64,000 nucleotides of DNA from CAXQZM01 sp965229645 (GCA_965229645.1 OZ245893.1:186001-250000); one strand, 5' to 3'. Positions 45,218 through 53,075 are shown, counted from the first letter of the stretch. The notes: a model not told the origin generated them from the letters alone. Numbers and translations: made by a program.

Positions 45218-45219
45218 TT
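45175..45219. terminator. Strong hairpin, 16-base perfect stem
   Basis: AAAAGCGATAGCCCTG and CAGGGCTATCGCTTTT flank a 13-base loop containing CCACCAAGGACT. The stem ends in a TTTT tract, so on the plus strand it looks like a terminator. Because its arms recur elsewhere in the next 200 bases, it could instead be a recombination or duplication scar. Confidence 0.5.
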
Positions 45220-45523
45220 GGGCCAGATTCGACCTGGCTTGGCGCAACCAGAGAGCGCCTTGTCCTATCTCGGGCGGAAATTGGATCGAATTTCGAGAGG
45301 ACTCAGCGAATTGTTCACTGAATGTACTACACAATCCAGTAAGATTATTTCAAAGGCGATAGCCCTGACCAAGGACTTGACTCCTATTGCGCCTTATGGT
45401 TTTCAGTACATGAGGGAGATCGGTTCTTACCATCACTTCTGGGCAGTCGAGATTGACCGAGGCACTGCACTGAACACCATGCGTAGTTCGCTTGAGCGGC
45501 AACGCCTAAGATACAAGGATTGA
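45218..45523 (+). pseudogene. Decayed reading frame of unknown family, copy 1
   Basis: An open frame of 101 codons whose second half looks like real protein: SKAIALTKDLTPIAPYGFQY, EIGSYHHFWAVEIDRGTALN, then TMRSSLERQRLRYKD. The first part has no good start and spans the hairpin arm. The closing stretch resembles the end of the frame at 45757-45890 (TSLNEMRASMNRERAIR), so the two are probably remnants of duplicated genes. I do not recognise the family. It may be a small helical partner protein of the downstream fusion gene. Confidence 0.35.
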
Positions 45524-45537
45524 ATATGTAGTGGGAA

Positions 45538-45722
45538 GTTTCGGAAGCACTTGGGGATCACAACCCCGATGGGGTGGTGGATGTGTCTGTTACAATCTGG
45601 TGAGTGGACATGTGCTGTACGAAGCTAAGGCGAAAAACCACGGATTGATTGCGTTTCTGGAGATATCTGACAGATTTCTGAAGCGGTTACAGAATCGAAA
45701 CCAACAAGGTAAGATGGGCTGA
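45538..45722 (+). pseudogene. Frame-shifted coding remnant
   Basis: In one frame 45538-45603 reads EVSEALGDHNPDGVVDVSVT before a stop. In the neighbouring frame the next bases read GHVLYEAKAKNHGLIAFLEI and continue SDRFLKRLQNRNQQGKMG to a stop at 45722. Both have protein-like composition, so this looks like one gene broken by a frameshift. No family is recognised. Confidence 0.3.
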
Positions 45723-45756
45723 GTGTGAAGTGTCAAGCTGGCTTAAAGAGCGTCTT

Positions 45757-45890
45757 TCTTAAATGAAATTTCGGACTTCGGTTATATCTGTCTAGAATAG
45801 TTTTACAGTATCGATGAGTTCCTCACTCAAGATACCACTTCATTGAATGAGATGCGCGCTTCGATGAATAGAGAAAGAGCAATACGGTGA
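45757..45890 (+). pseudogene. Decayed reading frame of unknown family, copy 2, overlapping the fusion gene start
   Basis: One frame reads FGYICLE, a TAG, then FYSIDEFLTQDTTSLNEM and RASMNRERAIR, ending in TGA at 45888-45890. The stop overlaps the GTG of the next gene as GTGA, the usual sign of translational coupling. The end resembles the frame at 45218-45523. The internal TAG means the gene is dead or is read only from its last part. Confidence 0.4.
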
Positions 45891-48800
45891 CTATAAACGC
45901 GAAATTAAATATTCATACGATCAGTTTTGATTCTGAGCCAGTTCAATCACCACGAGTGCTTGTTCCACAAGTTCGTTATCAAAGTGGTACATTCGTGGAG
46001 TATAGAAATCGATATCAAATAAAAAATGATAAAGATGTACTGCCAGAGGTTAGACGAATTTTGAAAACAGCGGAAAGCTCTCGTGCAAACCTCGTTCTGT
46101 TACCAGAGCTCTCCGTTCCCCGTAGCCTAGTTTCAGAAATAGTTGAATGGTCATCTAACAAAAACTGTATAGTAGTTGCAGGATCCCACTATGTGTTTCG
46201 CGATGATAGTAATCGAGCTTATTCCGTCTGTCCCATCGTTTTCGAAGGAAAGGTGTATGAACAGATTAAGCACACAGTATCACCATTGGAAAAATCAATA
46301 TTAGGGAACGCAGGTGTTTGTCCAGGTGATAAGTTTCCAGTGTTTGAAAACACTCCTATTGGAAGATACGCAAATTTCATTTGTTCTGATTACTTAGACA
46401 CAAGTTTAAGAACGAGAGTGTTAGAGTCAGAAATTGATGTTGCATCAATAATTGCGTTCCAGTCAAATTCTAACAAATATCACTCTCGAATAAATAATGA
46501 TGTTCAAGATAGCGGATCTGGCCTCTATGTTGTGTATTCCAATATGCGTCTAGATGACAACAAAATGGCAGATGGCAAAAGTGCTTTCTTCGCTGTTTAT
46601 GATCGAGAGTTATATCAAAGAGATTTGTCTGATTTTCAGAATTCAGACCCGAATAATCAAAATATGGTCTGTGTAATGAATGATCAATCGGGATTTGTTT
46701 GCGTTGTAGATTTAGATCATAAGAAGCCAACCTTGAGCAGAACAATCGAAACAGAACCAAATATAACCCTCACAGTTTTAGACCAGTCCCTCGATAAAGG
46801 TAACGATGGTTCAGTGTCTGAGGCAAATCAAGTTCAAATATGTTCAGATGAGGCTGTAATATCTAGCAATTACAAATTTCCCAGAATGATCTTTAACGCA
46901 ATTCACACATCTATGAGAAGTATGCAGAGTCTAATTCGTTCAAGGATTGATGAAGAGGTTAGTGTTGATGCGCATACGTTAGCTGATGAATTCTCAGTCT
47001 TATTGAGTCAGTCGATTTATTACAGTCGCGGCCATCTTGCTTTGTTTAGATCAAGTATAGATGTTACAAATTTGCAGATATCAGAATTATTTTCATTGCT
47101 TTCTTCACACACAGTCGTCGCTGGTGCAAACGATAATTGCACTCAAAAGGTTCCACTTCAGTTTACGAGCACAGATGAACTCAGACAAATTTTGGCAGAA
47201 ACATGGGTTTCGCAAGTTCCTGATTTAGAAACCTTGGATAGTTTTGCAACAAATACGGAAGTTTATAATAGTATAACTGACACATTTGTTTCATCTTTTG
47301 GCGGATTGGTTTCGTCCACTTTAGTGGTTGATGTGTTCTCTTCCTCAGCTGTTATCTACCCGCCCCCTGGCCTTGCTATAGACTGCGTATCTGTTTTGGA
47401 AAGAGCAGGGTTTATTCATAGTTTTGGAAACCTTATTTATATACGAAATGTAAAAAAAACTAGCGTAAGTGAGTTCGAGGGAAGGTTAACGAAGTATTTA
47501 AGTTCTGAGGATATTTCTAGTGAGGGAGTAATACCCTTTTGCTTCTATTGCCATGAAATTTTTGATGATTACCAACAAGAACACGAAGAAAGGGATATTT
47601 CAAATGGCATTGTTAACCTAAAATTTCATTCAGAGAAATTTTTCTTTGGGGGTGTTCCTGTTTATGCTTTCAGAGATAAGTTGAAAAGAATAGATATTAT
47701 ATCTAAAAGAGTGAAATTTGTTGGAAGTGGCTCGAGCTATCACGATCAAATAGCAGAAATAGAAAATCGGGAAAATGGAACTATCTGGTTTTTCAAAGAA
47801 ACTAGAGAAAGTTCTCTGGGAGAGAACTTTTTTATTTGCTACCATCAAACCTTAGTCAACTGCGATCCTTTTCTAAAGGCAGAAGAAGATAAGCCAGCTT
47901 GGCTTGGCCCCGTAACTTTGCCACAATCTTTGGCTTCCTCAATGTTATCTTTGGTAAGTCAGCACTTCGATATTGATAGCGATCCATGCATTGTTGATCC
48001 ATTTCTTGGGTGCGGGACCACCTTGTTTGAATCTTATAAAATGTATCCCAACGCTAGGTTTTTTGGAGGAGATATTAATGATTCATGCGAAATTTCAGTT
48101 TTTGATAATGCTCGAGTACTAACAAAGAGCTCAAAAGAACTAACAAGAATTACAAATAGAATATCTGATTTAGTGTTAGATGAAAATGGTCGATTTTCGT
48201 TGTGCTATTTCAATTCAATTTACAAGGAGGCGATAAGTGGCCGCTCGCTTGTATTCGAGCCCGCGGACGTTAAAATGGATTGGGCGCATACAATTTTCAA
48301 TACTATTGCAATGTTTGTTGGCGATAAAATGAGAATAACAAATGGTACGGAAGAATCTTCCCATTCTGCGGTTAGAGCGTTAATTGATTTGAATATGCGA
48401 GAGTTGTTGGATAAACTCGGAGCTGCAAAAAAGGAAAAGCTCTCTGAGCGATTACTAGTTTATTGTTATTGGAAAGCAATGCTGAGAAATGCCCATGCCT
48501 TCATAGAAAAGAGAGAGAAAGTTTCTGACGCCGTTTTTGCTGAAATTTGTTCATTGGTTAAATTTATCCGAGAGTTGAGTGAAGGAGTTAGGACCGTTTA
48601 CAGGAATCATGGGAGAGCTGGGCAGCTATTGTTCTCATCTGGTGTTAGCCCTGACTTTGGCGATTTGGAAGAGTATATTTGTTCGGAGAGGGTTATGATT
48701 TGCGAAGGTGCAAAAAACGGGGATGTTCGTACCTTTCTTAGACATCTCCCCAAAGAGATGAAGGAAAAGGGAGCCGATATCATTATTACAGATCCACCAT

Positions 48801-49135
48801 ATGGATTTAATTCAGATTACAATAAAATCAGTTCTCTGGTTGAGATATACGATAAGTTCATTGAGCTTGTTGTTGAATTGGTAAAGAATGAGACACATCT
48901 GTTGATCTGCTTGCCAGAGCAGAGTCACAATGGGCAACTTCTTCCAAGTTTTGTTACTAAGGGGTGGATTGTTCCTAGATTGATGCAACACGCAAAGTCT
49001 CAAAACGTGAGTGCTATTCAATATTCTAGAATTTGGCCAGGATCATACGGAAGTATAAAGCCGCCGTACTATTGGAAATCGAAGAAGGCTTTAACTCGGT
49101 CAATATTGCATGTGATACTTAAGAAAGATACGTAG
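45887..49135 (+). CDS. Nitrilase-like domain fused to a SAM-dependent methyltransferase
   Basis: 1082 residues from GTG 45887 (GAGAAAGAG upstream). Residues about 20-290 form a carbon-nitrogen hydrolase (nitrilase) domain with the full triad: Glu74 in LVLLPELSVP, Lys128 in YEQIKHTVSP, Cys166 in NFICSDYLD. The middle (about 300-640) is unassigned. The C-terminal third is a methyltransferase: SAM motif I at 704-712 (DPFLGCGTT) and catalytic DPPYG at 969-973, separated by about 250 mostly helical residues. Motif I before DPPYG is the order of alpha/gamma-class DNA adenine methylases and of Trm11/UPF0020 guanine methylases, not of the beta class in which DPF-G-GTT follows. PSFVTKGWIVPRLMQHAKSQ and SIKPPYYWKSKK close the domain. 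The gene is AT-rich, unlike its surroundings, and lies between IS66 fragments, so it was acquired. Nitrilase domains are known in bacterial defence as the C-terminal part of DRT1 (UG1) reverse transcriptases, but no reverse transcriptase motif is seen here. Substrates are unknown; modification of nucleic acid is an inference. Confidence 0.85.
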   Translation: MTINAKLNIHTISFDSEPVQSPRVLVPQVRYQSGTFVEYRNRYQIKNDKDVLPEVRRILKTAESSRANLVLLPELSVPRSLVSEIVEWSSNKNCIVVAGSHYVFRDDSNRAYSVCPIVFEGKVYEQIKHTVSPLEKSILGNAGVCPGDKFPVFENTPIGRYANFICSDYLDTSLRTRVLESEIDVASIIAFQSNSNKYHSRINNDVQDSGSGLYVVYSNMRLDDNKMADGKSAFFAVYDRELYQRDLSDFQNSDPNNQNMVCVMNDQSGFVCVVDLDHKKPTLSRTIETEPNITLTVLDQSLDKGNDGSVSEANQVQICSDEAVISSNYKFPRMIFNAIHTSMRSMQSLIRSRIDEEVSVDAHTLADEFSVLLSQSIYYSRGHLALFRSSIDVTNLQISELFSLLSSHTVVAGANDNCTQKVPLQFTSTDELRQILAETWVSQVPDLETLDSFATNTEVYNSITDTFVSSFGGLVSSTLVVDVFSSSAVIYPPPGLAIDCVSVLERAGFIHSFGNLIYIRNVKKTSVSEFEGRLTKYLSSEDISSEGVIPFCFYCHEIFDDYQQEHEERDISNGIVNLKFHSEKFFFGGVPVYAFRDKLKRIDIISKRVKFVGSGSSYHDQIAEIENRENGTIWFFKETRESSLGENFFICYHQTLVNCDPFLKAEEDKPAWLGPVTLPQSLASSMLSLVSQHFDIDSDPCIVDPFLGCGTTLFESYKMYPNARFFGGDINDSCEISVFDNARVLTKSSKELTRITNRISDLVLDENGRFSLCYFNSIYKEAISGRSLVFEPADVKMDWAHTIFNTIAMFVGDKMRITNGTEESSHSAVRALIDLNMRELLDKLGAAKKEKLSERLLVYCYWKAMLRNAHAFIEKREKVSDAVFAEICSLVKFIRELSEGVRTVYRNHGRAGQLLFSSGVSPDFGDLEEYICSERVMICEGAKNGDVRTFLRHLPKEMKEKGADIIITDPPYGFNSDYNKISSLVEIYDKFIELVVELVKNETHLLICLPEQSHNGQLLPSFVTKGWIVPRLMQHAKSQNVSAIQYSRIWPGSYGSIKPPYYWKSKKALTRSILHVILKKDT

Positions 49136-49144
49136 GGGTATAAA

Positions 49145-49320
49145 ATGAAATCGGAAAAATTGATCGAATTAAGAAAAATGGTCTCAAGGAAAGCTCTTGT
49201 TCGTTCAATGAAGCGCCTAAATGAGACGCGAGAGCTAAGAAAACTTGATCACCTCACAGAGAAGCAAAGGGAGATGATTCGAAAATCTGGCGTGACTCTA
49301 GATACATTCGCGTCTAGTGA
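49145..49320 (+). pseudogene. Small basic protein gene, 3' end cut off by IS66
   Basis: The native part is 58 complete codons: MKSEKLIELRKMVSRKALVR, then SMKRLNETRELRKLDHLTEK, QREMIRKSGVTLDTFASS, with the 59th codon (Glu) at the junction. It is highly basic and helical. The start lies nine bases after the fusion gene stop, with AGGGGT upstream, so both were one operon. From 49321 the open frame continues to 49531 only as antisense of the IS66 transposase gene, which is not original protein. The full gene presumably was longer. Family unknown. Confidence 0.6.
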
Positions 49321-50025
49321 GTACGCGTCCGCTGTGGGGGCCCTTGATTTTTCAGATGTTGCTATCCAGGGCCTTGAACTCCCATGGCAAGAGTTCATGG
49401 ATTCGGTTGATCTTATGATCCGCGATTCGAGCGAGGACCCAAGTGAGCCAAGCTTGGGGATCGACTTGGTTGAGCTTGGCGGTTTTGATGAGAGTATGGG
49501 CGATGGCCGTAGCCTTGCCGCCGCCTTCTGATCCTGCGAACGTCCAGTTCTTGCGCCCCAAAGCGACGGGTTTGACGGCGCGTTCAGCGGTGTTGTTGTC
49601 GATTTCCAAGAAGCCATTGTCGAGATAGGGCCGCGCCTTCTTCATGCGGCCAAGGGCATAGCGGATGGCCCCAGCAAGTGTTGATTTGCCAGAGAGTTTG
49701 GGGAGCTGATCGTGGAGCCAGCGTTCGAGGTCGTCGAAGACGGGCTTGGCCTCTGCCTGGCGCAGGACGACCCTATCGGCTGGTGCCAGCCTCCGCGCCT
49801 TGTCCTCCACGGCATAGAGCAGCGCAAAACGGGCGATGGCCTCCTGGGCGATGGCGCTGCCTTGGGAGGCAAAGATATCCACGAACTTGCGCCGAACATG
49901 GGCCATGCAGGCCACCTCATGGGCCTTTTCGTTCACCGAACAGACCATTGAAGCCTTAATGGCCATCAACATGAACCCAGCCTTTGTAGTCTTTGAGATG
50001 CGCAACGGGATGTTCGCCCTTGCCC
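49321..50025 (-). pseudogene. IS66-family transposase (TnpC) 3' fragment, opposite orientation
   Basis: On the minus strand the gene reads, from the right, KGEHPVAHLKDYKGWVHVDG, then after a frameshift near 49965 KAHEVACMAHVRRKFVDIFA, VLRQAEAKPVFDDLERWLHD, NGFLEIDNNTAERAVKPVAL and the end WEFKALDSNI at 49352. The IS end begins at 49321 (GTACGCGTCCGCTGTGGGGG), matching GTAAGCGTCAGCTGGGCGAG of the left fragment with several changes. The front half is missing, replaced by repeat family A. Frameshift and truncation mean it is inactive. Both fragments have their transposase 3' ends toward the island. Confidence 0.87.
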
Positions 50026-50029
50026 TTAG

Positions 50030-50460
50030 AGGCGTGTCCGTCGGGCGTCTTTTGACACGGGACAAGGTTGGTGCCGTCTGCACTTCCTGCCGCCGACTGG
50101 TGCTGGATCCTACGACTTCGCTTCGCTCCGCGCTGGATGACGTCGAGTGGGGGAGGCGGTATTCGGGTTTGGTGCCCGTCAGGCGTCTTTTGGCACGGCG
50201 CATGGTTGGTGCCGTCCGGACTTCCCGTTGCCGACGGGTGCTGGATCCTGCGCCTTCGCTTCGCTCCGCGCTGGATGACGTCTGGTGGGGGAGGCCGTAT
50301 TCGGGTTTGGTGCCCGTCGGGCGTCGTTTGGCACGGGACAAGGTTGGTGCCGTCTGCACTTCCTGTTGCCGACTGGTGCCGGATTCTGCGACTTCGTTTC
50401 GCTTCGCGCAGGCGGGCGTCGGGTGGGGGGCTATGCTCGGGCTCGGCGCTTAGGCACGGG
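50030..50460. repeat. Tandem array of about 138-base units, family A core in opposite orientation
   Basis: Three leftward cores (GCTGGATCCTACGACTTCGC and variants) start near 50102, 50241 and 50378, spaced about 138 bases. Each unit also has TGGTGCCGTCTGCACTTCC, a GGATGACGTC-GGTGGGGGAGGC stretch and TATTCGGGTTTGGTGCCCGTC. The unit is shorter than in the 44157 array but shares the core and the GGAAGT-GACGGCACGAAC part in inverse. The array begins directly at the truncated IS66 side and ends about 35 bases before the sulfatase stop codon. No gene is present. Confidence 0.85.
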
Positions 50461-50494
50461 TTGGTGGGGATGTCAGGTCATCTTTCCGCCAATC

Positions 50495-52228
50495 TTATTC
50501 CGACCTCGGCTTCTCCACCTCCACCTGACCGTCACCTCTATAATCCCGTTCCACCGTTTGCCCGTAGGCGCTGAGGAGGTCGTCGGCGGCGCTTTGTTCG
50601 TAGAGGCCTAGCACGATGCCCTTGCGGCGGGAGGCACCGGTTTTGGCCTTGATTGTGGCCTTGCTGAGGGTTGTGCGTTGGTTGACGCGGGCGCGGAAGG
50701 TTGCCAGGTGGGCGTACATGCGGTCCAGCGCGGCTTTGGCCTCCGCATCGGGGGCTTGGGCGCGGTCGATGGTTTCTTGGGGATTGGTCTGACGGTCGAA
50801 CAGCATGGGGCGGAAGCCGCCTTCAAAGTGGGTGAACTTCCAGCGCGCGTCGGTCAGGACGGTCCAGCGTGCATCCTCCACGCCAACGCCCAATTTTACC
50901 CGATGCGGCGTCATGGAATAGTCGTACTCGCTGACGGCGACGGCGCGCCAATCGGGGGGCAGGGTGCCAGGTGCGCCGTGCAGTAGCGGCAAGAGCGAGC
51001 GCCCCTCAAGAATATGATCCACGGCCTCCACCGCTTCGGGGCCTGCGTGAAAGTCTAGGAAGGTCGGGACCAAGTCGATGCTCTCAACCAGGGCGTCGCA
51101 GGTGCCGCCGCGTGTGCTGTCGGCGGCTCCCGAGGGATCGTAGATGATTAGGGGCACGCGCAGGCTGCTGTCGTGCATCATGTCCTTTTCGCCTAGCCAA
51201 TGGTCGCCCAAGTTATCGCCGTGGTCGGAGGTTAGGACGATCAGGGTGTCGTTCAGGCGGCCCGTCCGCCGCAAGGTTTTGAGCAAGTGGCCAAGCTGGT
51301 CATCGCACTGTTTGATAAGGCCCATGTAGGCGGGGATCGTGGTGTCTCGCACCTCGTTGCGCGCCCAGCCTTGGCCGATGGGGCTGTCCTGGTATTGGCG
51401 ATAGACGCGATGGTCGGTTTGCCGTTCTTCATTGCTGGCAACCCGCGGCAGCACCTGGTCGGGACCGTAGAGGGCATTGTAGGGGGCGGGCGCGATGAAG
51501 GGCCAGTGGGGTTTGATGTAGGACAGATGCACGCACCAGGGCGCGGCGGCAGGGTCGCGCGCGGCGAGCCAGTCGATCATTTGACGGGTGAGCCAGGGGG
51601 TTTCGCTGTCCTGTTCGCGCACGTTGGCGGGCAAGCGCGCGTGTTCCATGGCAAAGCCCGACAGGACCTTGAGATCCTGATCGACGCTGGAGTTGGCATG
51701 GTCGTGCCAGGGGTTGACCGAATTGTAGCCCTGATCGCGCAAATAGGCGGAGTAGGCGGCCTCGCGGTCGTAGTACTTGCCGTCGGGGCCTTGGGTATCC
51801 ATGCCATCGTCGCGCACATACACGTCGAACCCGCATTCGCCGACGCGCGCGCCAATGATCGAATCGGGGTCCACGCCCAGGCGTTCCATCCCCTCAATGT
51901 CGGCGCGCATATGGGTCTTGCCGATCAAAATGGCGTCCATGCCGACGCGGCGCAGATGGTCGCCCAGGGTCAGTTCCCCGACCTTGAGCGGGAAGCCATT
52001 CCAGGCGGCGCCATGGCTCGAGACGTAGCGCCCCGTGTAGGTCGACATGCGCGAGGCCCCGCAAACGGCCGATTGCACGAAGGCCTGGGTGAAGCGCACG
52101 CCTTGGCTGGCGACCCAATCAAAATTCGGGGTATGGAGGTGCGGATGGCCCGCGCAACTCAAGTAGTCCCAGCGTAACTGGTCGTACATGATGAACAGGA
52201 TGTTTTTTGGCGTCGAGGAGGCTGGCAT
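50495..52228 (-). CDS. Sulfatase-family hydrolase, phosphonate monoester hydrolase/arylsulfatase type
   Basis: 577 residues. Alkaline-phosphatase superfamily. The modifiable cysteine is Cys56 in CGASR, a CxAxR variant of the formylglycine motif, in the context SAVCGASRMSTYTGRYVSSH that is typical of phosphonate monoester hydrolases of rhizobia and relatives. Metal ligands are in ILFIMYDQLRWD (the usual DD pair is reduced to one Asp), and TSDHGDNLGDHWLGEKD. It hydrolyses phosphonate, phosphate or sulfate monoesters. It lacks a signal peptide, so it is cytoplasmic. It lies beside, but on the same strand as, hpaR, with a 28-base gap; the functional link is uncertain. Confidence 0.85.
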   Translation of the reverse strand: MPASSTPKNILFIMYDQLRWDYLSCAGHPHLHTPNFDWVASQGVRFTQAFVQSAVCGASRMSTYTGRYVSSHGAAWNGFPLKVGELTLGDHLRRVGMDAILIGKTHMRADIEGMERLGVDPDSIIGARVGECGFDVYVRDDGMDTQGPDGKYYDREAAYSAYLRDQGYNSVNPWHDHANSSVDQDLKVLSGFAMEHARLPANVREQDSETPWLTRQMIDWLAARDPAAAPWCVHLSYIKPHWPFIAPAPYNALYGPDQVLPRVASNEERQTDHRVYRQYQDSPIGQGWARNEVRDTTIPAYMGLIKQCDDQLGHLLKTLRRTGRLNDTLIVLTSDHGDNLGDHWLGEKDMMHDSSLRVPLIIYDPSGAADSTRGGTCDALVESIDLVPTFLDFHAGPEAVEAVDHILEGRSLLPLLHGAPGTLPPDWRAVAVSEYDYSMTPHRVKLGVGVEDARWTVLTDARWKFTHFEGGFRPMLFDRQTNPQETIDRAQAPDAEAKAALDRMYAHLATFRARVNQRTTLSKATIKAKTGASRRKGIVLGLYEQSAADDLLSAYGQTVERDYRGDGQVEVEKPRSE

Positions 52229-52256
52229 GGCGATGCTGGGGCTTTAGGGCAGGGGG

Positions 52257-52697
52257 TCAGGGCGTTTCGGTATCGAGCGCGCGGCGCAGGCGCGTCAAGC
52301 CGTCGATCAGCGCCTCCAAGTCTTCTTTGCCGAACACCCGTTCGATCGACTTGTGAATCTCAAGGGACGTGCCGATCATACGCTCGAACAAGGCGCGGCC
52401 GTCGTCGGTGAGTTGGGTCACTTTGGTCCGGCGGTCCGGTCCCGCAACGGTGACGACGAGACCGCGCGTCTCTAGGGATTTTAAGATGCGGCTGAGCGAA
52501 GGGCGCAGCAAAACGCACAGCTCGCTCAATTCATGGCGTGCAAGCCCGCGATGGTCGGCCAAGACGCGGATGACGCGCCACTGTTCTAAGGTCAGGCCAT
52601 GGCTCGCCACATGGCCGCGAAAGCGATTCAGGGTTGCCTCGCGCGCGCGCAGTAAGGCGATGGGCAAGGCGCGATTGAACTTAGGCGAGCTGGGCAT
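52257..52697 (-). CDS. hpaR: Homoprotocatechuate pathway regulator HpaR (MarR family)
   Basis: 146 residues. MarR winged-helix repressor: LTLEQWRVIRVLADHRGLARHELSE, recognition helix RPSLSRILKSLETRGLV, wing GPDRRTKVTQLTDDG. HpaR proteins release DNA on binding 4-hydroxyphenylacetate or homoprotocatechuate. Its start lies within the last 17 bases of hpaF, so both are one transcript divergent from hpaE. Confidence 0.9.
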   Translation of the reverse strand: MPSSPKFNRALPIALLRAREATLNRFRGHVASHGLTLEQWRVIRVLADHRGLARHELSELCVLLRPSLSRILKSLETRGLVVTVAGPDRRTKVTQLTDDGRALFERMIGTSLEIHKSIERVFGKEDLEALIDGLTRLRRALDTETP

Positions 52698-53064
52698 GAA
52701 TGGTGTTGAAGGCCTTGCGGGAAAAACGGCTGTCGAGTTCTTCCACCACCAAGGTCAGGGCGAAAGCCGTGTGGCCGACTCGCGGCTCCAGCCAAGCCCG
52801 TGCCGCAGCGTAGAGATCGTCGGCGACCCGCTGGCGTGTTGCCGCGTCGCGCCCTTGGCCCATGAGGACGGTGGCGTGCAGGAACCCGCGGTCCAGGCCC
52901 CCGTCGGCGATGGCGACCACATCGGCGCGAACGCCCCGCACCCTGATGCCGCCGAGGGGGAAGACGCCCGTCGCCAGCATGGCATCGCGCATATGGGCGC
53001 AGAACCCTGGCAGATCGGCGTTGGCTTCGACGTTGGCGCTATACTCGAATCGTAGGTGCGGCAT
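52681..53064 (-). CDS. hpaF: 5-carboxymethyl-2-hydroxymuconate delta-isomerase
   Basis: 127 residues, tautomerase superfamily. It isomerises 5-carboxymethyl-2-hydroxymuconate in homoprotocatechuate breakdown. Pro2, the catalytic base of the family, is present (MPHLRFEYSANVE). FCAHMRDAMLATGVFPLGGIRVR and FLHATVLMGQGR are further family marks. First gene of the leftward unit hpaF-hpaR. Confidence 0.92.
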   Translation of the reverse strand: MPHLRFEYSANVEANADLPGFCAHMRDAMLATGVFPLGGIRVRGVRADVVAIADGGLDRGFLHATVLMGQGRDAATRQRVADDLYAAARAWLEPRVGHTAFALTLVVEELDSRFSRKAFNTIHAQLA

Positions 53065-53075
53065 GGCTTGATGTT

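Noticed and set aside
45887..49135. Reading the fusion protein as a DRT1-type reverse transcriptase-nitrilase.
   Set aside because: No reverse transcriptase motifs (such as xxDD with flanking strands) are visible; the second domain has SAM-binding and DPPYG motifs.
49321..49531. The second half of the apparent 128-residue protein after the fusion gene.
   Set aside because: It is exactly antisense to the IS66 transposase C-terminus, so it is not part of the original protein.
50068..50574. Plus-strand frames with repeated PAADWCWILRLRFAPRW-like text.
   Set aside because: The text is just the family A core translated; it occurs wherever the repeat occurs.
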